DNA of 8,135 bases, taken from contig JAKAGX010000028.1 in the NCBI GenBank assembly GCA_021825465.1, positions 1-8,135 of the forward strand, given 5' to 3'. A program made the translations under genes and the position numbers. The DNA is from a bacterium. GTDB lineage: Bacteria > Patescibacteriota > Minisyncoccia > UBA6257 > GWB1-50-10. Under the pieces are notes generated by a model that saw only the letters and a list, made by a program, of their open reading frames with translations, was not told where the DNA came from and ran no database searches. Positions within the stretch are counted from its first letter, which is position 1; every line of letters begins with the position of its first letter. Shown piece by piece: positions 1-6,631 of this stretch.

Positions 1-493
1 ATCCGCGGTCGAGGATTCCTGCGAGTTCTTCGATTTCGCCGACATCGATGATATCTCCGTAGTTTGAAAAATGACCGGCTGGCGTTATGCCGAGGCGCCG
101 CACGAAATCGGTTCCCTTTTGGCCGACGGTCACGAAGCTGAATTTTCCCGCCTTGAAATCGTCGGCGTTTTCCTTGAGGAATTTTTCAACCTTCTTTATG
201 ATCGAGCTATTGAAGGATCCGACCAGCCCCTTGTCCGAAGTCACGATGAGGATGAGGGTTTTTTCGACGGTCCGGGCGAAGAATGTTTTTTCGAGTTCCG
301 CGCCCGATTTTACGAGGTAGTCTGTGACATTTCCCAATATCTCGAGGGCATCGAAGGCATAGAAGCGCGAAGCAAGCGCCGCTTCCTGTGCTTTCCGCAT
401 CTTCGTTGCGGCAACAAGCTCCATGGCAGAAGTGATCTGGTTGATGCTTTTCACGCCGCCTATTCTTTTTTTGAGATTGTTTAACGATGCCAT
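1..493 (-). CDS. atpG: ATP synthase F1 gamma subunit (partial, N-terminal 164 residues)
   Basis: This is the central rotor shaft of F1, which couples c-ring rotation to catalysis in the alpha/beta hexamer. The window ends inside the gene, leaving 164 codons of an expected roughly 290. The N-terminal helix reads MASLNNLKKRIGGVKSINQI, followed by TSAMELVAATKMRKAQ, which is the classic gamma N-terminal coiled-coil signature (compare ITKAMEMVAASKMRK in E. coli). Further on, LILIVTSDKGLVGSFN matches the conserved Rossmann-like core (TDRGLCGGLN in E. coli), and VTVGQKGTDF matches the following strand. I chose the ATG at 493-491 because it gives the family's usual N-terminus. It lies inside the end of atpA, overlapping it by 13 bases in another frame, which suggests translational coupling. 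No Shine-Dalgarno sequence precedes it. The family assignment is secure; only the C-terminal part is unseen. Confidence 0.96.
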   Translation of the reverse strand, partial: MASLNNLKKRIGGVKSINQITSAMELVAATKMRKAQEAALASRFYAFDALEILGNVTDYLVKSGAELEKTFFARTVEKTLILIVTSDKGLVGSFNSSIIKKVEKFLKENADDFKAGKFSFVTVGQKGTDFVRRLGITPAGHFSNYGDIIDVGEIEELAGILDRG

Positions 494-1998
494 GATTCAC
501 ACGCTTTTTTCAGCGATTCTTCGGTTTCTTTTTCCAGATCCCCCGTTTCCCCTATTTTCTTCAGGATGTCGGCATGGAGGTCTTCGAGGTATTTGGCGAA
601 CTCATCCGCCTTATCTCTTATTTCTTCTTTCTTTGCATCGTCGAAATAGCCGTTCACGGCGGCATAGGCAAGACATACCTGTTTTTCCATGGCGACCGGC
701 GCGAGATCGCTTTGTTTCAAGATTTCGGTCAGCACTTCGCCCCGCTTGATCCGCTTCTTCGTTGCCTCGTCGACTTCCGAAGCGAACTGGACGAACGCTT
801 GGAGTTCCCGGAATTGCGCGAGTTCGAGCCGCAGGCGGCCGGCAACTTTTTTCATCGCTTTCGTCTGTGCGCTGGACCCGACGCGCGAAACCGAAAGTCC
901 GGCGTTGATGGCCGGCCGGACGCCCTGGTTGAAAAGATCGGATTCGAGGTAGATTTGTCCGTCCGTAATGGAGATCACATTCGTCGGAATATAGGCGGAG
1001 ATGTCGCCGAGCTGCGTTTCGATGATGGGAAGAGCGGTCAAAGATCCGCCGCCCTTTTCAGGGCTCAATTTCGCCGCCCGTTCCAATAAGCGCGAGTGGA
1101 GATAGAACACGTCTCCGGGATACGCTTCTCTTCCCGGCGGGCGCCGAAGGAGGAGCGATATTTGCCGGTACGCCCACGCGTGTTTTGAAAGATCGTCGTA
1201 GATCGCGAGCGCATCTTCGCCTTTGTCCATGAAATATTCCCCGATGGCGCATCCGGCGTACGGCGCCAAGTACCAAAAAGCGGCCGGCGACGAAGCGCCC
1301 GCGACGACGATGATCGAATACTTCATCGCGCCGTTTTCCTCGAGCGTTTTCACAAGCTCCGCTACTTTGGATTCCTTTTGACCAATCGCGACATAAATGC
1401 AAACCGGCAATTTTCTGCCGCTGTCCTGCCGCTGATTGATGATCGCATCGATGACGATCGCCGTCTTTCCCGTTTGGCGGTCGCCGATGATAAGCTCCCG
1501 CTGTCCCCGGCCGATCGGGATCATGGCGTCGATCGATTTGATCCCCGTATGGAGCGGTATCTTCACGCCTTCCCGGTCCAAAACCGAAGGGGCGCTCCGT
1601 TCCAGGAAATACCGCACGGGCTTTTTGGTTTTAAAAATTTCGCCGCGGCCATCGAGAGGCCGACCCAAAGGATCGACGACCCGTCCCAGCATTTCGTCGC
1701 CGACCTCGATCGAAAGAATTTCGCCCGTCCGTCTCACTTCGTCGCCGCTTCGAATGCCCGAATCGGCGCCCAAAATGAGCGCACCCAAGCTTTCTTCTTC
1801 GAGGTTCAACGCCAAGGCCGGCACCGAGCCCTCCCCGGTCACGATCGTCACGATCTCCTGGCTCTTCACGTTCCGAAGCCCGGAGATCTTCGCAACGCCG
1901 TCGCCGATTTCAACGACGCGACCGACGTCTTCCCACTCGGTTTTCCGATCGGAATCCTCGAGTGCTCGCCGCAGTTTTTCCACTATTTCATAACTCAT
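481..1998 (-). CDS. atpA: ATP synthase F1 alpha subunit
   Basis: This is the regulatory nucleotide-binding subunit that alternates with beta in the F1 hexamer. At 505 residues it has the normal family length. In order it shows the N-terminal beta-barrel (about residues 25-95, with VVEIGDGVAKISGL), the nucleotide-binding domain with Walker A GDRQTGKT at 172-179, the block YVAIGQKES at 202-210, and the signature PAINAGLSVSRVG, in which R372 is the arginine finger reaching the beta catalytic site. A helical C-terminal domain follows. The start ATG lies 2 bases after the atpH stop, and the stop TAA lies inside atpG. Upstream sequence is A-rich with only a weak purine stretch and no clear Shine-Dalgarno. 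No key residue is missing, so the subunit should be functional. Confidence 0.98.
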   Translation of the reverse strand: MSYEIVEKLRRALEDSDRKTEWEDVGRVVEIGDGVAKISGLRNVKSQEIVTIVTGEGSVPALALNLEEESLGALILGADSGIRSGDEVRRTGEILSIEVGDEMLGRVVDPLGRPLDGRGEIFKTKKPVRYFLERSAPSVLDREGVKIPLHTGIKSIDAMIPIGRGQRELIIGDRQTGKTAIVIDAIINQRQDSGRKLPVCIYVAIGQKESKVAELVKTLEENGAMKYSIIVVAGASSPAAFWYLAPYAGCAIGEYFMDKGEDALAIYDDLSKHAWAYRQISLLLRRPPGREAYPGDVFYLHSRLLERAAKLSPEKGGGSLTALPIIETQLGDISAYIPTNVISITDGQIYLESDLFNQGVRPAINAGLSVSRVGSSAQTKAMKKVAGRLRLELAQFRELQAFVQFASEVDEATKKRIKRGEVLTEILKQSDLAPVAMEKQVCLAYAAVNGYFDDAKKEEIRDKADEFAKYLEDLHADILKKIGETGDLEKETEESLKKACESWHR

Positions 1999-2000
1999 AG

Positions 2001-2393
2001 TTATTTTTCTTTAGTATTGAATAAATTTTTCAGTATCGTTCGGAGCGTCATATCGAGTTCCCGCTCGTCGTCGACCGTGAGTTTCGCACCGGCAACCAGT
2101 TCTTCGTTGATATGTTTCTCGATATCGTATTTCCCCTTGCCCAGTTTTTCCGCGATCTCCTCGTAAAAATGATCGGGAAGCTCCCGGGCAGTTTCGACGT
2201 TCAAGAGGTGCTTTCCCTGGAGTTCGCGGGCATATCGTTCCGCAAATTTAAGGATCTCCTCCTTCCGTCCGGCGTCTCCATTCCGGTCGATCAAACCGGC
2301 GAGGCGCTCCGCCATTTTTTTGATCTCCTCGGGACTTTTCCCTTTGGTCGCCTCCGAGAACACCTTGGCATACAACTTCGAGGGTATCTTCAT
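2001..2393 (-). CDS. atpH: ATP synthase F1 delta subunit, unusually short
   Basis: Delta (OSCP homologue) ties the peripheral stalk to the top of F1. The gene sits exactly where atpH belongs, between atpF (2-base gap) and atpA (2-base gap). The product is 130 residues, whereas typical bacterial delta subunits are about 175-180. The N-terminus (MKIPSKLYAKVFSEAT) begins like the first helix of delta. The C-terminal half, from about residue 60 (HLLNVETARELPDHF) through INEELVAGAKLTVDDEREL to LRTILKNL, follows the usual beta-strand/helix pattern. The helical N-terminal domain that grips alpha therefore appears compressed to about 50-55 residues rather than about 100. There is no sign of a frameshift: the reading frame is open and both neighbours abut it. 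Assignment rests mainly on position and on this weak but consistent pattern. Confidence 0.85.
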   Translation of the reverse strand: MKIPSKLYAKVFSEATKGKSPEEIKKMAERLAGLIDRNGDAGRKEEILKFAERYARELQGKHLLNVETARELPDHFYEEIAEKLGKGKYDIEKHINEELVAGAKLTVDDERELDMTLRTILKNLFNTKEK

Positions 2394-2395
2394 GG

Positions 2396-2902
2396 TTACT
2401 TGGCGCCTTTTACGACTTCATCGGCCACTCGTTTCAAGAGAGCCTCATCGACCGCATGGGGATCGACCTTCACGGCCTTCACGAGGATTTCTTTCGCGAG
2501 CGTTGCCAATTCCGACTGTGCTTCTTTTATCGATTTGTCTTTTGCTTCCTGGATCGCCTCGAGATTTTTTTCCTTCATTTCTTGCTCCCGCTCCTCAGTT
2601 TCTTTCAGAATCTTCGCCCCCTCCTCCTTCGCCTTCTTTTCGGCTCGGGAAATGAGGCCGACGGCTTTTTCTTCCGCCTTTTTCAAGGTCTCGCTTTCCA
2701 AAGTGCCGATCTCCGTCAGGCGGCGGGAAGCTTCTTCTTCTTTGTCCAATCCTTCCTGGATCTTTTTCCGTCGCTCGGCAATGTTCTTCGCGAGCGGTTT
2801 ATAGACCAGGAAGGCGATGACGCCGAAAATCACGAGAAAATTGAAAACCTGACTCGCGAGAGTCTCCCAATTGATCCCGAAATTTTGGATTAACGATTGC
2901 AT
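2396..2902 (-). CDS. atpF: ATP synthase Fo subunit b
   Basis: Subunit b is the membrane-anchored peripheral stalk that holds F1 still against rotor torque. The 168 residues fit the family. NFGINWETLASQVFNFLVIF leads into a single transmembrane helix at about residues 16-34, followed by YKPLAKNI at the membrane boundary. A long charged, Ala/Glu/Lys-rich helix covering about residues 40-150 is the dimeric coiled coil. The C-terminus (VDEALLKRVADEVVKGAK) should meet delta. The ATG lies 9 bases after the atpE stop, with no Shine-Dalgarno in the gap. Only one b-type gene is visible, so the stalk is probably a b homodimer rather than b/b'. Confidence 0.95.
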   Translation of the reverse strand: MQSLIQNFGINWETLASQVFNFLVIFGVIAFLVYKPLAKNIAERRKKIQEGLDKEEEASRRLTEIGTLESETLKKAEEKAVGLISRAEKKAKEEGAKILKETEEREQEMKEKNLEAIQEAKDKSIKEAQSELATLAKEILVKAVKVDPHAVDEALLKRVADEVVKGAK

Positions 2903-2911
2903 TGAATTCGA

Positions 2912-3139
2912 TTAAGTGAACTTGATGATAAGCGCCACGACGAGCGTATAGATGGCGACAGCTTCCGCGAAGGCGATGGCCAAGATCATGGCAGTCTGGA
3001 TCTTCGGTGCCGCCTCCGGATTTCTGCCGATGGCATCGGCCGCATTCGAACCGATCTTGCCGATTGCGATGGCCGGTGCAATGACGCCGATTGCGATCGT
3101 AAATGCAGTCGCGATGATCTTAATGCTTGATAAATCCAT
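2912..3139 (-). CDS. atpE: ATP synthase Fo subunit c (rotor ring proteolipid)
   Basis: Subunit c forms the membrane rotor ring that carries protons. It has 75 residues and two helices joined by the polar loop GRNPEAAPKIQ (residues 38-48). Helix 2 contains the ion-binding carboxylate E59 in AIAFAEAVAIYTL. The Na+-coordinating positions of Na+-type rings are not met: the glutamine of helix 1 corresponds to I26, and the serine after the glutamate corresponds to A60. A proton-coupled enzyme is therefore expected. Helix 1 reads A21-P-A23-I-A25-I-G27, that is AxAxAxG where most c subunits have GxGxGxG. The gene starts 33 bases after atpB with no Shine-Dalgarno and ends 9 bases before atpF. Confidence 0.97.
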   Translation of the reverse strand: MDLSSIKIIATAFTIAIGVIAPAIAIGKIGSNAADAIGRNPEAAPKIQTAMILAIAFAEAVAIYTLVVALIIKFT

Positions 3140-3172
3140 AGTATTGATTGAATTTGTTTTTTGTTCCGACCT

Positions 3173-3916
3173 TTAATGTCCTTCCTCGAGGGCGGTCGCC
3201 GACGCGATGAAGACGATTGTCAACATCGCGAAGATGAAGGCTTGGATGAAGCCGACAAAAAGCTCCATCACGAGGAAAGGCATGGGAACAAAATACGGGA
3301 CGAGAGCCCCCACGGTGATGAGGAGGACTTCCCCGGCAAAGACATTTCCGAATAACCGGAATGAAAAAGAGACGATCTTCGCGAATTCCGAGACGAGCTC
3401 TAAAATGCCCACGAAGAACTTGATAGGATTTTGAAAATTGAAGAATTTTTTCAAGTGAATTTTTATGCCGAGGGATCGAATGGCAATGATGTTCGTTGCA
3501 ACCACCGATACGATCGCCAAGGCGAGCGTGAAATTAAGATCGCTCGCCGGCGATCGGAAGAACGGGACGATAATGTTGCCTTCCTTAAGGCCGACTGAGC
3601 TCAAGCCGGGGAGAATTCCCAACCAGTTTGAGATCAGAACAAAAAAGAAGATCGAGGCGACGAGCGATAAGTATTTCTCCGCTACCGCTCTGCTTCCCAG
3701 GACGTTTTCCATCAAGTTCAAGATCTCGTCCAGAATCCACTCGAAAAATGCTTGAAATTTTCCCGGAACCACCTTTATTTTGCCCCTGAAGGAAAGTCCG
3801 AAGATCACAAAAAGAATGACCGCAACGAAGCTCAAGAGCAACGTGTTGGTGACCGGAAAACCCCCCATGCTGAAAAGGTGTTCGGCTTTTAGTGAAATTT
3901 CATCTCCTATGCCCAT
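3173..3916 (-). CDS. atpB: ATP synthase Fo subunit a
   Basis: Subunit a is the static proton channel beside the c-ring. The product is 247 residues with about six hydrophobic segments (roughly 24-43, 84-104, 127-147, 166-186, 195-213 and 216-241). The signature SFRLFGNVFAGE places the essential arginine at R187 (E. coli R210) and the channel glutamate at E196 (E. coli E219). IQAFIFAMLTIVFIASA near the C-terminus is the usual last helix, with Q225 matching E. coli Q252. It is the first gene of the atp operon here. No atpI or atpZ precedes it; the next gene upstream is an ABC permease 88 bases away on the same strand. A promoter-like sequence sits in that gap. No Shine-Dalgarno is seen before the ATG. 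Confidence 0.97.
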   Translation of the reverse strand: MGIGDEISLKAEHLFSMGGFPVTNTLLLSFVAVILFVIFGLSFRGKIKVVPGKFQAFFEWILDEILNLMENVLGSRAVAEKYLSLVASIFFFVLISNWLGILPGLSSVGLKEGNIIVPFFRSPASDLNFTLALAIVSVVATNIIAIRSLGIKIHLKKFFNFQNPIKFFVGILELVSEFAKIVSFSFRLFGNVFAGEVLLITVGALVPYFVPMPFLVMELFVGFIQAFIFAMLTIVFIASATALEEGH

Positions 3917-3942
3917 AAGTGGTCAAAAGCAAAACCGGAGAT

Positions 3943-3971
3943 ATTTTAACGTAAAATCCCTTTTTTTACAA
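3943..3971 (-). promoter_or_regulatory. sigma70-like promoter of the atp operon, with a dyad over the -10
   Basis: Read on the minus strand, TTGTAA (3971-3966) is followed by exactly 17 bases and TAAAAT (3948-3943). The match to TTGACA is 4 of 6 and to TATAAT 5 of 6. Transcription would start near 3936, giving a leader of about 20 bases before the atpB ATG. The -10 lies in a perfect dyad, ATTTTA-ACG-TAAAAT at 3943-3957 as read on the plus strand, which could be an operator or just AT-rich chance. No convincing terminator for the upstream ABC genes is seen in 3917-4004, so some read-through into atp is possible. Confidence 0.6.
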
Positions 3972-4004
3972 CTTTTTTATCCCCACCCCTCCTTTTTGGC
4001 GTTT

Positions 4005-4757
4005 CTATATCTGTATCTTCGAGAAAAGGTAGCTCCCCAAGACGACGAGGAGGGCAGTTATGCCGGCAAGGACTGCAAGATCTGTTCCAAAACCGAAACT
4101 TGCGATGCCTGTCAAAGCGTGCCGCAGGCCGTCGACCCCGTAGGATAAGGGGTCGATCTTCACGACGAGCGCGATGGCGCCCGGGAGCCCGTCAAGCGGA
4201 AAGAGCGCTCCCGAGAGGAAAAAAAGCGGCATAACGATGAAATTCATGATGAGCTGGAACCCTTGCATATCGTCGAGCTGCGAAGCGATGGCCGTTCCGA
4301 GAGCCGTAAAGAGCACGGCGATAAGGAACATGAAAACGAGCGCCAAAAGGAATCGGCCGAAGGTGAGGTATTCGGGTCGGAAACCGACGAGGAATGCCAA
4401 GAAAAATACGATAACGCCCTGCATCACGGCGACCGTCGCTCCGCCGAGCGTCCGGCCGATCATGATCTTCAAACGCGACACCGGAGCGACGAGCGTTTCT
4501 TTTAAAAATCCGAATTGCCGGTCCCAAATGATCTCCACGCCCGAGAAGAGCGCCGTAAAAAGGATGCCCATGGCGATGATGCCTGGCGCCAGGAAATCCA
4601 AATAGTTTCCCCCGCCAGCTTTTTGAAAAACGGGTCCCAAGCCGAAGCCGAGTGCGACGAGGAATAAGAGCGGCTGACCGAGCGATCCTACGATCCTCGA
4701 TTTGGAACGCAGATATCTCTTCAGTTGCCGGAGCCAAATGATGTAGATTGCTTGCAT
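4005..4757 (-). CDS. ABC-2 type transporter permease
   Basis: This is the membrane component of an ABC exporter, partner of the ATPase encoded 1 base upstream. Its 250 residues fit the ABC2_membrane family (DrrB/NodJ-like). An amphipathic N-terminus (WLRQLKRYLRSKSR) precedes about six membrane helices: 26-45, 55-77, 104-126, 134-158, 168-188 and 224-245. The family's C-terminal signature is clear: MPLFFLSGALFPLDGLP at 176-192, then IDPLSYGVDGLRHAL at 201-215. The segment WDRQFGFLKETLVAPVSR (78-95) is the cytoplasmic loop that couples to the ATPase. The ATG follows the ATPase stop by 1 base and, unusually for this window, has a plausible Shine-Dalgarno (GGAAGG at 4770-4765, 7 bases before the ATG). 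The substrate cannot be told from sequence; DrrAB-type pairs export drugs, lipids or polysaccharides. Confidence 0.93.
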   Translation of the reverse strand: MQAIYIIWLRQLKRYLRSKSRIVGSLGQPLLFLVALGFGLGPVFQKAGGGNYLDFLAPGIIAMGILFTALFSGVEIIWDRQFGFLKETLVAPVSRLKIMIGRTLGGATVAVMQGVIVFFLAFLVGFRPEYLTFGRFLLALVFMFLIAVLFTALGTAIASQLDDMQGFQLIMNFIVMPLFFLSGALFPLDGLPGAIALVVKIDPLSYGVDGLRHALTGIASFGFGTDLAVLAGITALLVVLGSYLFSKIQI

Positions 4758-4758
4758 A

Positions 4759-5553
4759 TCAGTGCCTTCCCCATGCCCGACTCATCGTTCGCATATGATC
4801 GGCTCCCGACGCCCCTTCGTCCCTGATGTCGTGTCCGGTCAAAGACAAGAAAGCGTCTTCGAGCGATGTCGTATTTGTTTGCCGTTTCAGCGTTTCCGGC
4901 GTTCCTTCCGCGACAATGCGCCCGTGGTCGATCACGTCGACCCGCTCGGCGATCTTTTCCGCTTCTTCCATGTAATGTGTCGTGAAGAAGATGGTGATCC
5001 CCTCTTTTTTGTTCAAGTTTTGAATGTAGCTCCAAATGTGATTCCTCGTTTGCGGGTCCAGTCCTTGCGTCGGTTCGTCGAGAAAGAGGATCTTCGGATG
5101 ATGGAGAAGCCCGCGGGCAATCTCAAGCCGGCGCTTCATGCCGCCGGAGAAATTTTTAACAAGTTCGTTCCGCCGATCCCAAAGTTCCACGACTTTCAAA
5201 AGCTGCTCGGCGCGCTCCTTGCCCGTCTCCCGCGGAATGCCGTACAAGACGCCGTGAAATTCGACGTTTTCATATGCAGTAAGCTCATCATCCAAGCTCG
5301 GGTCTTGGAAGACGATGCCGAACGATTTGCGGGCTTGAAGCGCGTCATGCGTCGGGTTGTGGCCGTCGAGAAGGATCTCTCCGCTCGTGGGCGAGAGGAT
5401 CGTCGTCAGCATTTTGATGGTCGTCGATTTCCCGGCTCCGTTGGGTCCCAGGAACGCGAAAATTTCCCCTCTTTTCACGGAGAAGGAAACGTCGTTCACG
5501 GCGATAAGATCGCCGAATTTCTTGACGAGGTTTTTTACCGTAATGATATCCAC
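4759..5553 (-). CDS. ABC transporter ATP-binding protein (DrrA-like, ABC-2 exporter)
   Basis: This is the cytoplasmic ATPase that powers the adjacent permease. It has 264 residues and all motifs are intact: Walker A GPNGAGKST at 36-44, Q-loop Q83 in VFQDPSLDDELT, signature FSGGMKRRLEIARGL starting at 135, Walker B ILFLDEPT at 155-162 with catalytic E160, D-loop GLDPQTR, and switch histidine H193. The DrrA/CcmA-like features (SLDDELTAYEN, SGGMKRR, THYMEEAE) place it with drug, lipid or polysaccharide exporters. The start is GTG at 5553-5551, giving MDIITVKNLVKKFG, the usual family start. It lies 13 bases after the stop of the MliC-like gene, and no Shine-Dalgarno is seen. The C-terminal tail after about residue 240 (HDIRDEGASGADHM onward) is short and not family-typical. 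Confidence 0.95.
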   Translation of the reverse strand: MDIITVKNLVKKFGDLIAVNDVSFSVKRGEIFAFLGPNGAGKSTTIKMLTTILSPTSGEILLDGHNPTHDALQARKSFGIVFQDPSLDDELTAYENVEFHGVLYGIPRETGKERAEQLLKVVELWDRRNELVKNFSGGMKRRLEIARGLLHHPKILFLDEPTQGLDPQTRNHIWSYIQNLNKKEGITIFFTTHYMEEAEKIAERVDVIDHGRIVAEGTPETLKRQTNTTSLEDAFLSLTGHDIRDEGASGADHMRTMSRAWGRH

Positions 5554-5566
5554 GATTTGAAAGATG

Positions 5567-6535
5567 TTATTGGATCGTCAGGGTTTTTCGGATCGCGTCA
5601 AACTGGTCGAGAATCGATTGCCGGTCGAAGGCTTTCACTGCCCCCGCCGGATAGTTTTCGATCACGCCGTAATGGATGAAATAGTGTACGGCAACGCAAG
5701 GATTGGTTCCCGGTATCGCATAAGCCGTTTCTTCATACCGATTGCCGGCGCCGGCGCCCGTCGACGAAGCGACCGAATATGTTACGCCGTTCTCGGTGGT
5801 GGTCGTTATGCCGAGTACGCCGGTCGCCGAATTCGGCGGAAGGAAAAGGCCCGCATTGCAATCCTCGGTGTTGGGAATTTCCTCTACGCTTATATACGAA
5901 TCCTGGCCGAGATTGGTGCCCGCTGCCGTCGACGAAGGTATCGTAAATGAAACGCCGTTGATCTCGTTATTCGGTCCCAGTTCTTGATATTGGAAGCTGG
6001 GATTCACCGTGTACCCCGCGGGGTATCTCACGGAAAACCCTTGCGATCCGCTTTCATATACTTGCGGCAATCCGCCGGGGTCCGGAGCGACGAGAATGCA
6101 CCCTGTATAGCTCTTTTCCTGATTATTTTCGAGGATCAACGCTCCGTTCCCCTTGCTCCAAAAGACGAAAGTCTCGTTGCCCTGGACCATGGGATTGCCG
6201 TCCGAATACCGGGCGCCATCCGCCGAAAGCGTTTGCTGGAGCGTCATAACGCGGCCGTCGCTCAGGGTTATTTCAACGCTGCCGCCGGGCGTCGGAGGCT
6301 CGCCTGGTCCTGCAGGCGGCTTCGGGGAACCTTGGTAGAATTTCGCATCGATGGTTTTTCCTCCGTCACAAACATACGAGACCGCTGCGATGGGATTGGC
6401 GTTTTGAGCTTCGGTCGTCGAAGACGACTCGGACGATGTCGGAGGTTGGCTTGCTGGATGCTCGAGCGCATACCAGACCGCAATAGCAACGACGAGAAGG
6501 ACGACGATGGCGACAATATTCTTTTTCTTATTCAT
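5567..6535 (-). CDS. Membrane-anchored protein with MliC-like (C-type lysozyme inhibitor) domain
   Basis: This is a 322-residue exported protein. The N-terminus has MNKKKN followed by a hydrophobic helix at about 6-24 with no lipobox cysteine, so it is probably a signal anchor. A Ser/Thr/Gln-rich linker (28-46) follows. Residues 52-146 follow the MliC/PliC pattern: VSYVCDGGKTIDAKFY, then VEITLSDGRVMTL, SADGARYSDG, FVFWSKGNGALIL and KSYTGC, with C56 and C146 as the likely disulfide. A Pro/Gly-rich insert at 69-86 interrupts the barrel. In known MliC proteins a serine in the SGxxY loop and the lysine of the WxKG motif block the lysozyme active site. Here the lysine (K128) is kept, but the serine position appears to be D106. 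Residues about 157-322 form a second domain (GFSVRYPAGYTV to FDAIRKTLTIQ) with C226 and C280, which I do not recognise. The gene is first in a probable operon with the ABC exporter. It could serve in defence against lysozyme or, with altered loop residues, bind another wall-related target. Confidence 0.82.
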   Translation of the reverse strand: MNKKKNIVAIVVLLVVAIAVWYALEHPASQPPTSSESSSTTEAQNANPIAAVSYVCDGGKTIDAKFYQGSPKPPAGPGEPPTPGGSVEITLSDGRVMTLQQTLSADGARYSDGNPMVQGNETFVFWSKGNGALILENNQEKSYTGCILVAPDPGGLPQVYESGSQGFSVRYPAGYTVNPSFQYQELGPNNEINGVSFTIPSSTAAGTNLGQDSYISVEEIPNTEDCNAGLFLPPNSATGVLGITTTTENGVTYSVASSTGAGAGNRYEETAYAIPGTNPCVAVHYFIHYGVIENYPAGAVKAFDRQSILDQFDAIRKTLTIQ

Positions 6536-6541
6536 ACCGTC

Positions 6542-6550
6542 AGTATAACA
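6542..6550 (-). promoter_or_regulatory. Extended -10 promoter giving a leaderless transcript for the MliC-like gene
   Basis: On the minus strand TGT-TATACT (6550-6542) is an extended -10 (TGn plus a hexamer matching TATAAT at 5 of 6). Six bases separate it from the ATG at 6535, so the expected start of transcription falls on or next to the A of the ATG. No good -35 box is found 16-18 bases further upstream, which is usual for extended -10 promoters. The placement is seen directly; promoter activity is inferred. Confidence 0.6.
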
Positions 6551-6572
6551 TAGAAGGCGTACTTATTTTGCA

Positions 6573-6593
6573 TTTGCGGAGGGGGAGGGATTC
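6573..6593. repeat. Direct repeat copy 2 of the tRNA-Ser 3' end
   Basis: These 21 bases are identical to 6724-6744, which cover the tRNA 3' end (discriminator, acceptor 3' strand, T-stem 3' strand and part of the T-loop) plus four flanking bases. The copies are 151 bases apart in the same orientation. Such repeats of a tRNA 3' end usually mark integrase attachment sites, but only 130 bases lie between these two and no integrase is present in the window. The copy also provides one arm of the hairpin at 6581-6603. Confidence 0.7.
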
Positions 6594-6603
6594 CTTCTCC
6601 CCC
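6581..6603. other. Perfect 7-bp G/C hairpin
   Basis: GGGGGAG (6581-6587) and CTCCCCC (6597-6603) can pair around a 9-base loop. The 5' arm lies inside the second copy of the tRNA-3'-end repeat. It is the first of three nearly contiguous hairpins downstream of tRNA-Ser. No U-run follows on either strand, so it is not a typical intrinsic terminator. Confidence 0.5.
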
Positions 6604-6622
6604 GCAATTTCATGGAAATTGC
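6604..6622. other. Perfect 8-bp hairpin with 3-base loop
   Basis: GCAATTTC (6604-6611), loop ATG, and GAAATTGC (6615-6622) form a perfect inverted repeat directly abutting the hairpin at 6581-6603. It is AT-richer than its neighbours. It has no U-run after it on either strand, so it could be a cruciform, a protein site or part of a larger structured RNA rather than a simple terminator. Confidence 0.5.
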
Positions 6623-6631
6623 TCTCCTCTC

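Noticed and set aside
1378..2166. 262-codon plus-strand open frame, with others at 574-1089 and 1436-1993
   Set aside because: They are antisense to atpA and atpH, which are certain. Translations show no family features, so they are shadows of codon bias.
2112..2893. Plus-strand open frames rich in Phe and Ser across atpF
   Set aside because: They are antisense to the Lys/Glu-rich coiled coil of subunit b, which reads as Phe/Ser/Leu on the other strand and looks falsely membrane-like.
2912..3139. Na+-coupled ATP synthase
   Set aside because: The Gln and Ser ligands of Na+-binding c subunits are replaced by I26 and A60; only the carboxylate E59 remains.
4762..5679. 305-codon open frame on the plus strand
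   Set aside because: It lies exactly antisense to the ABC ATPase, whose motifs are all intact on the minus strand. The plus-strand translation is rich in Arg and Phe and has no recognisable domain.
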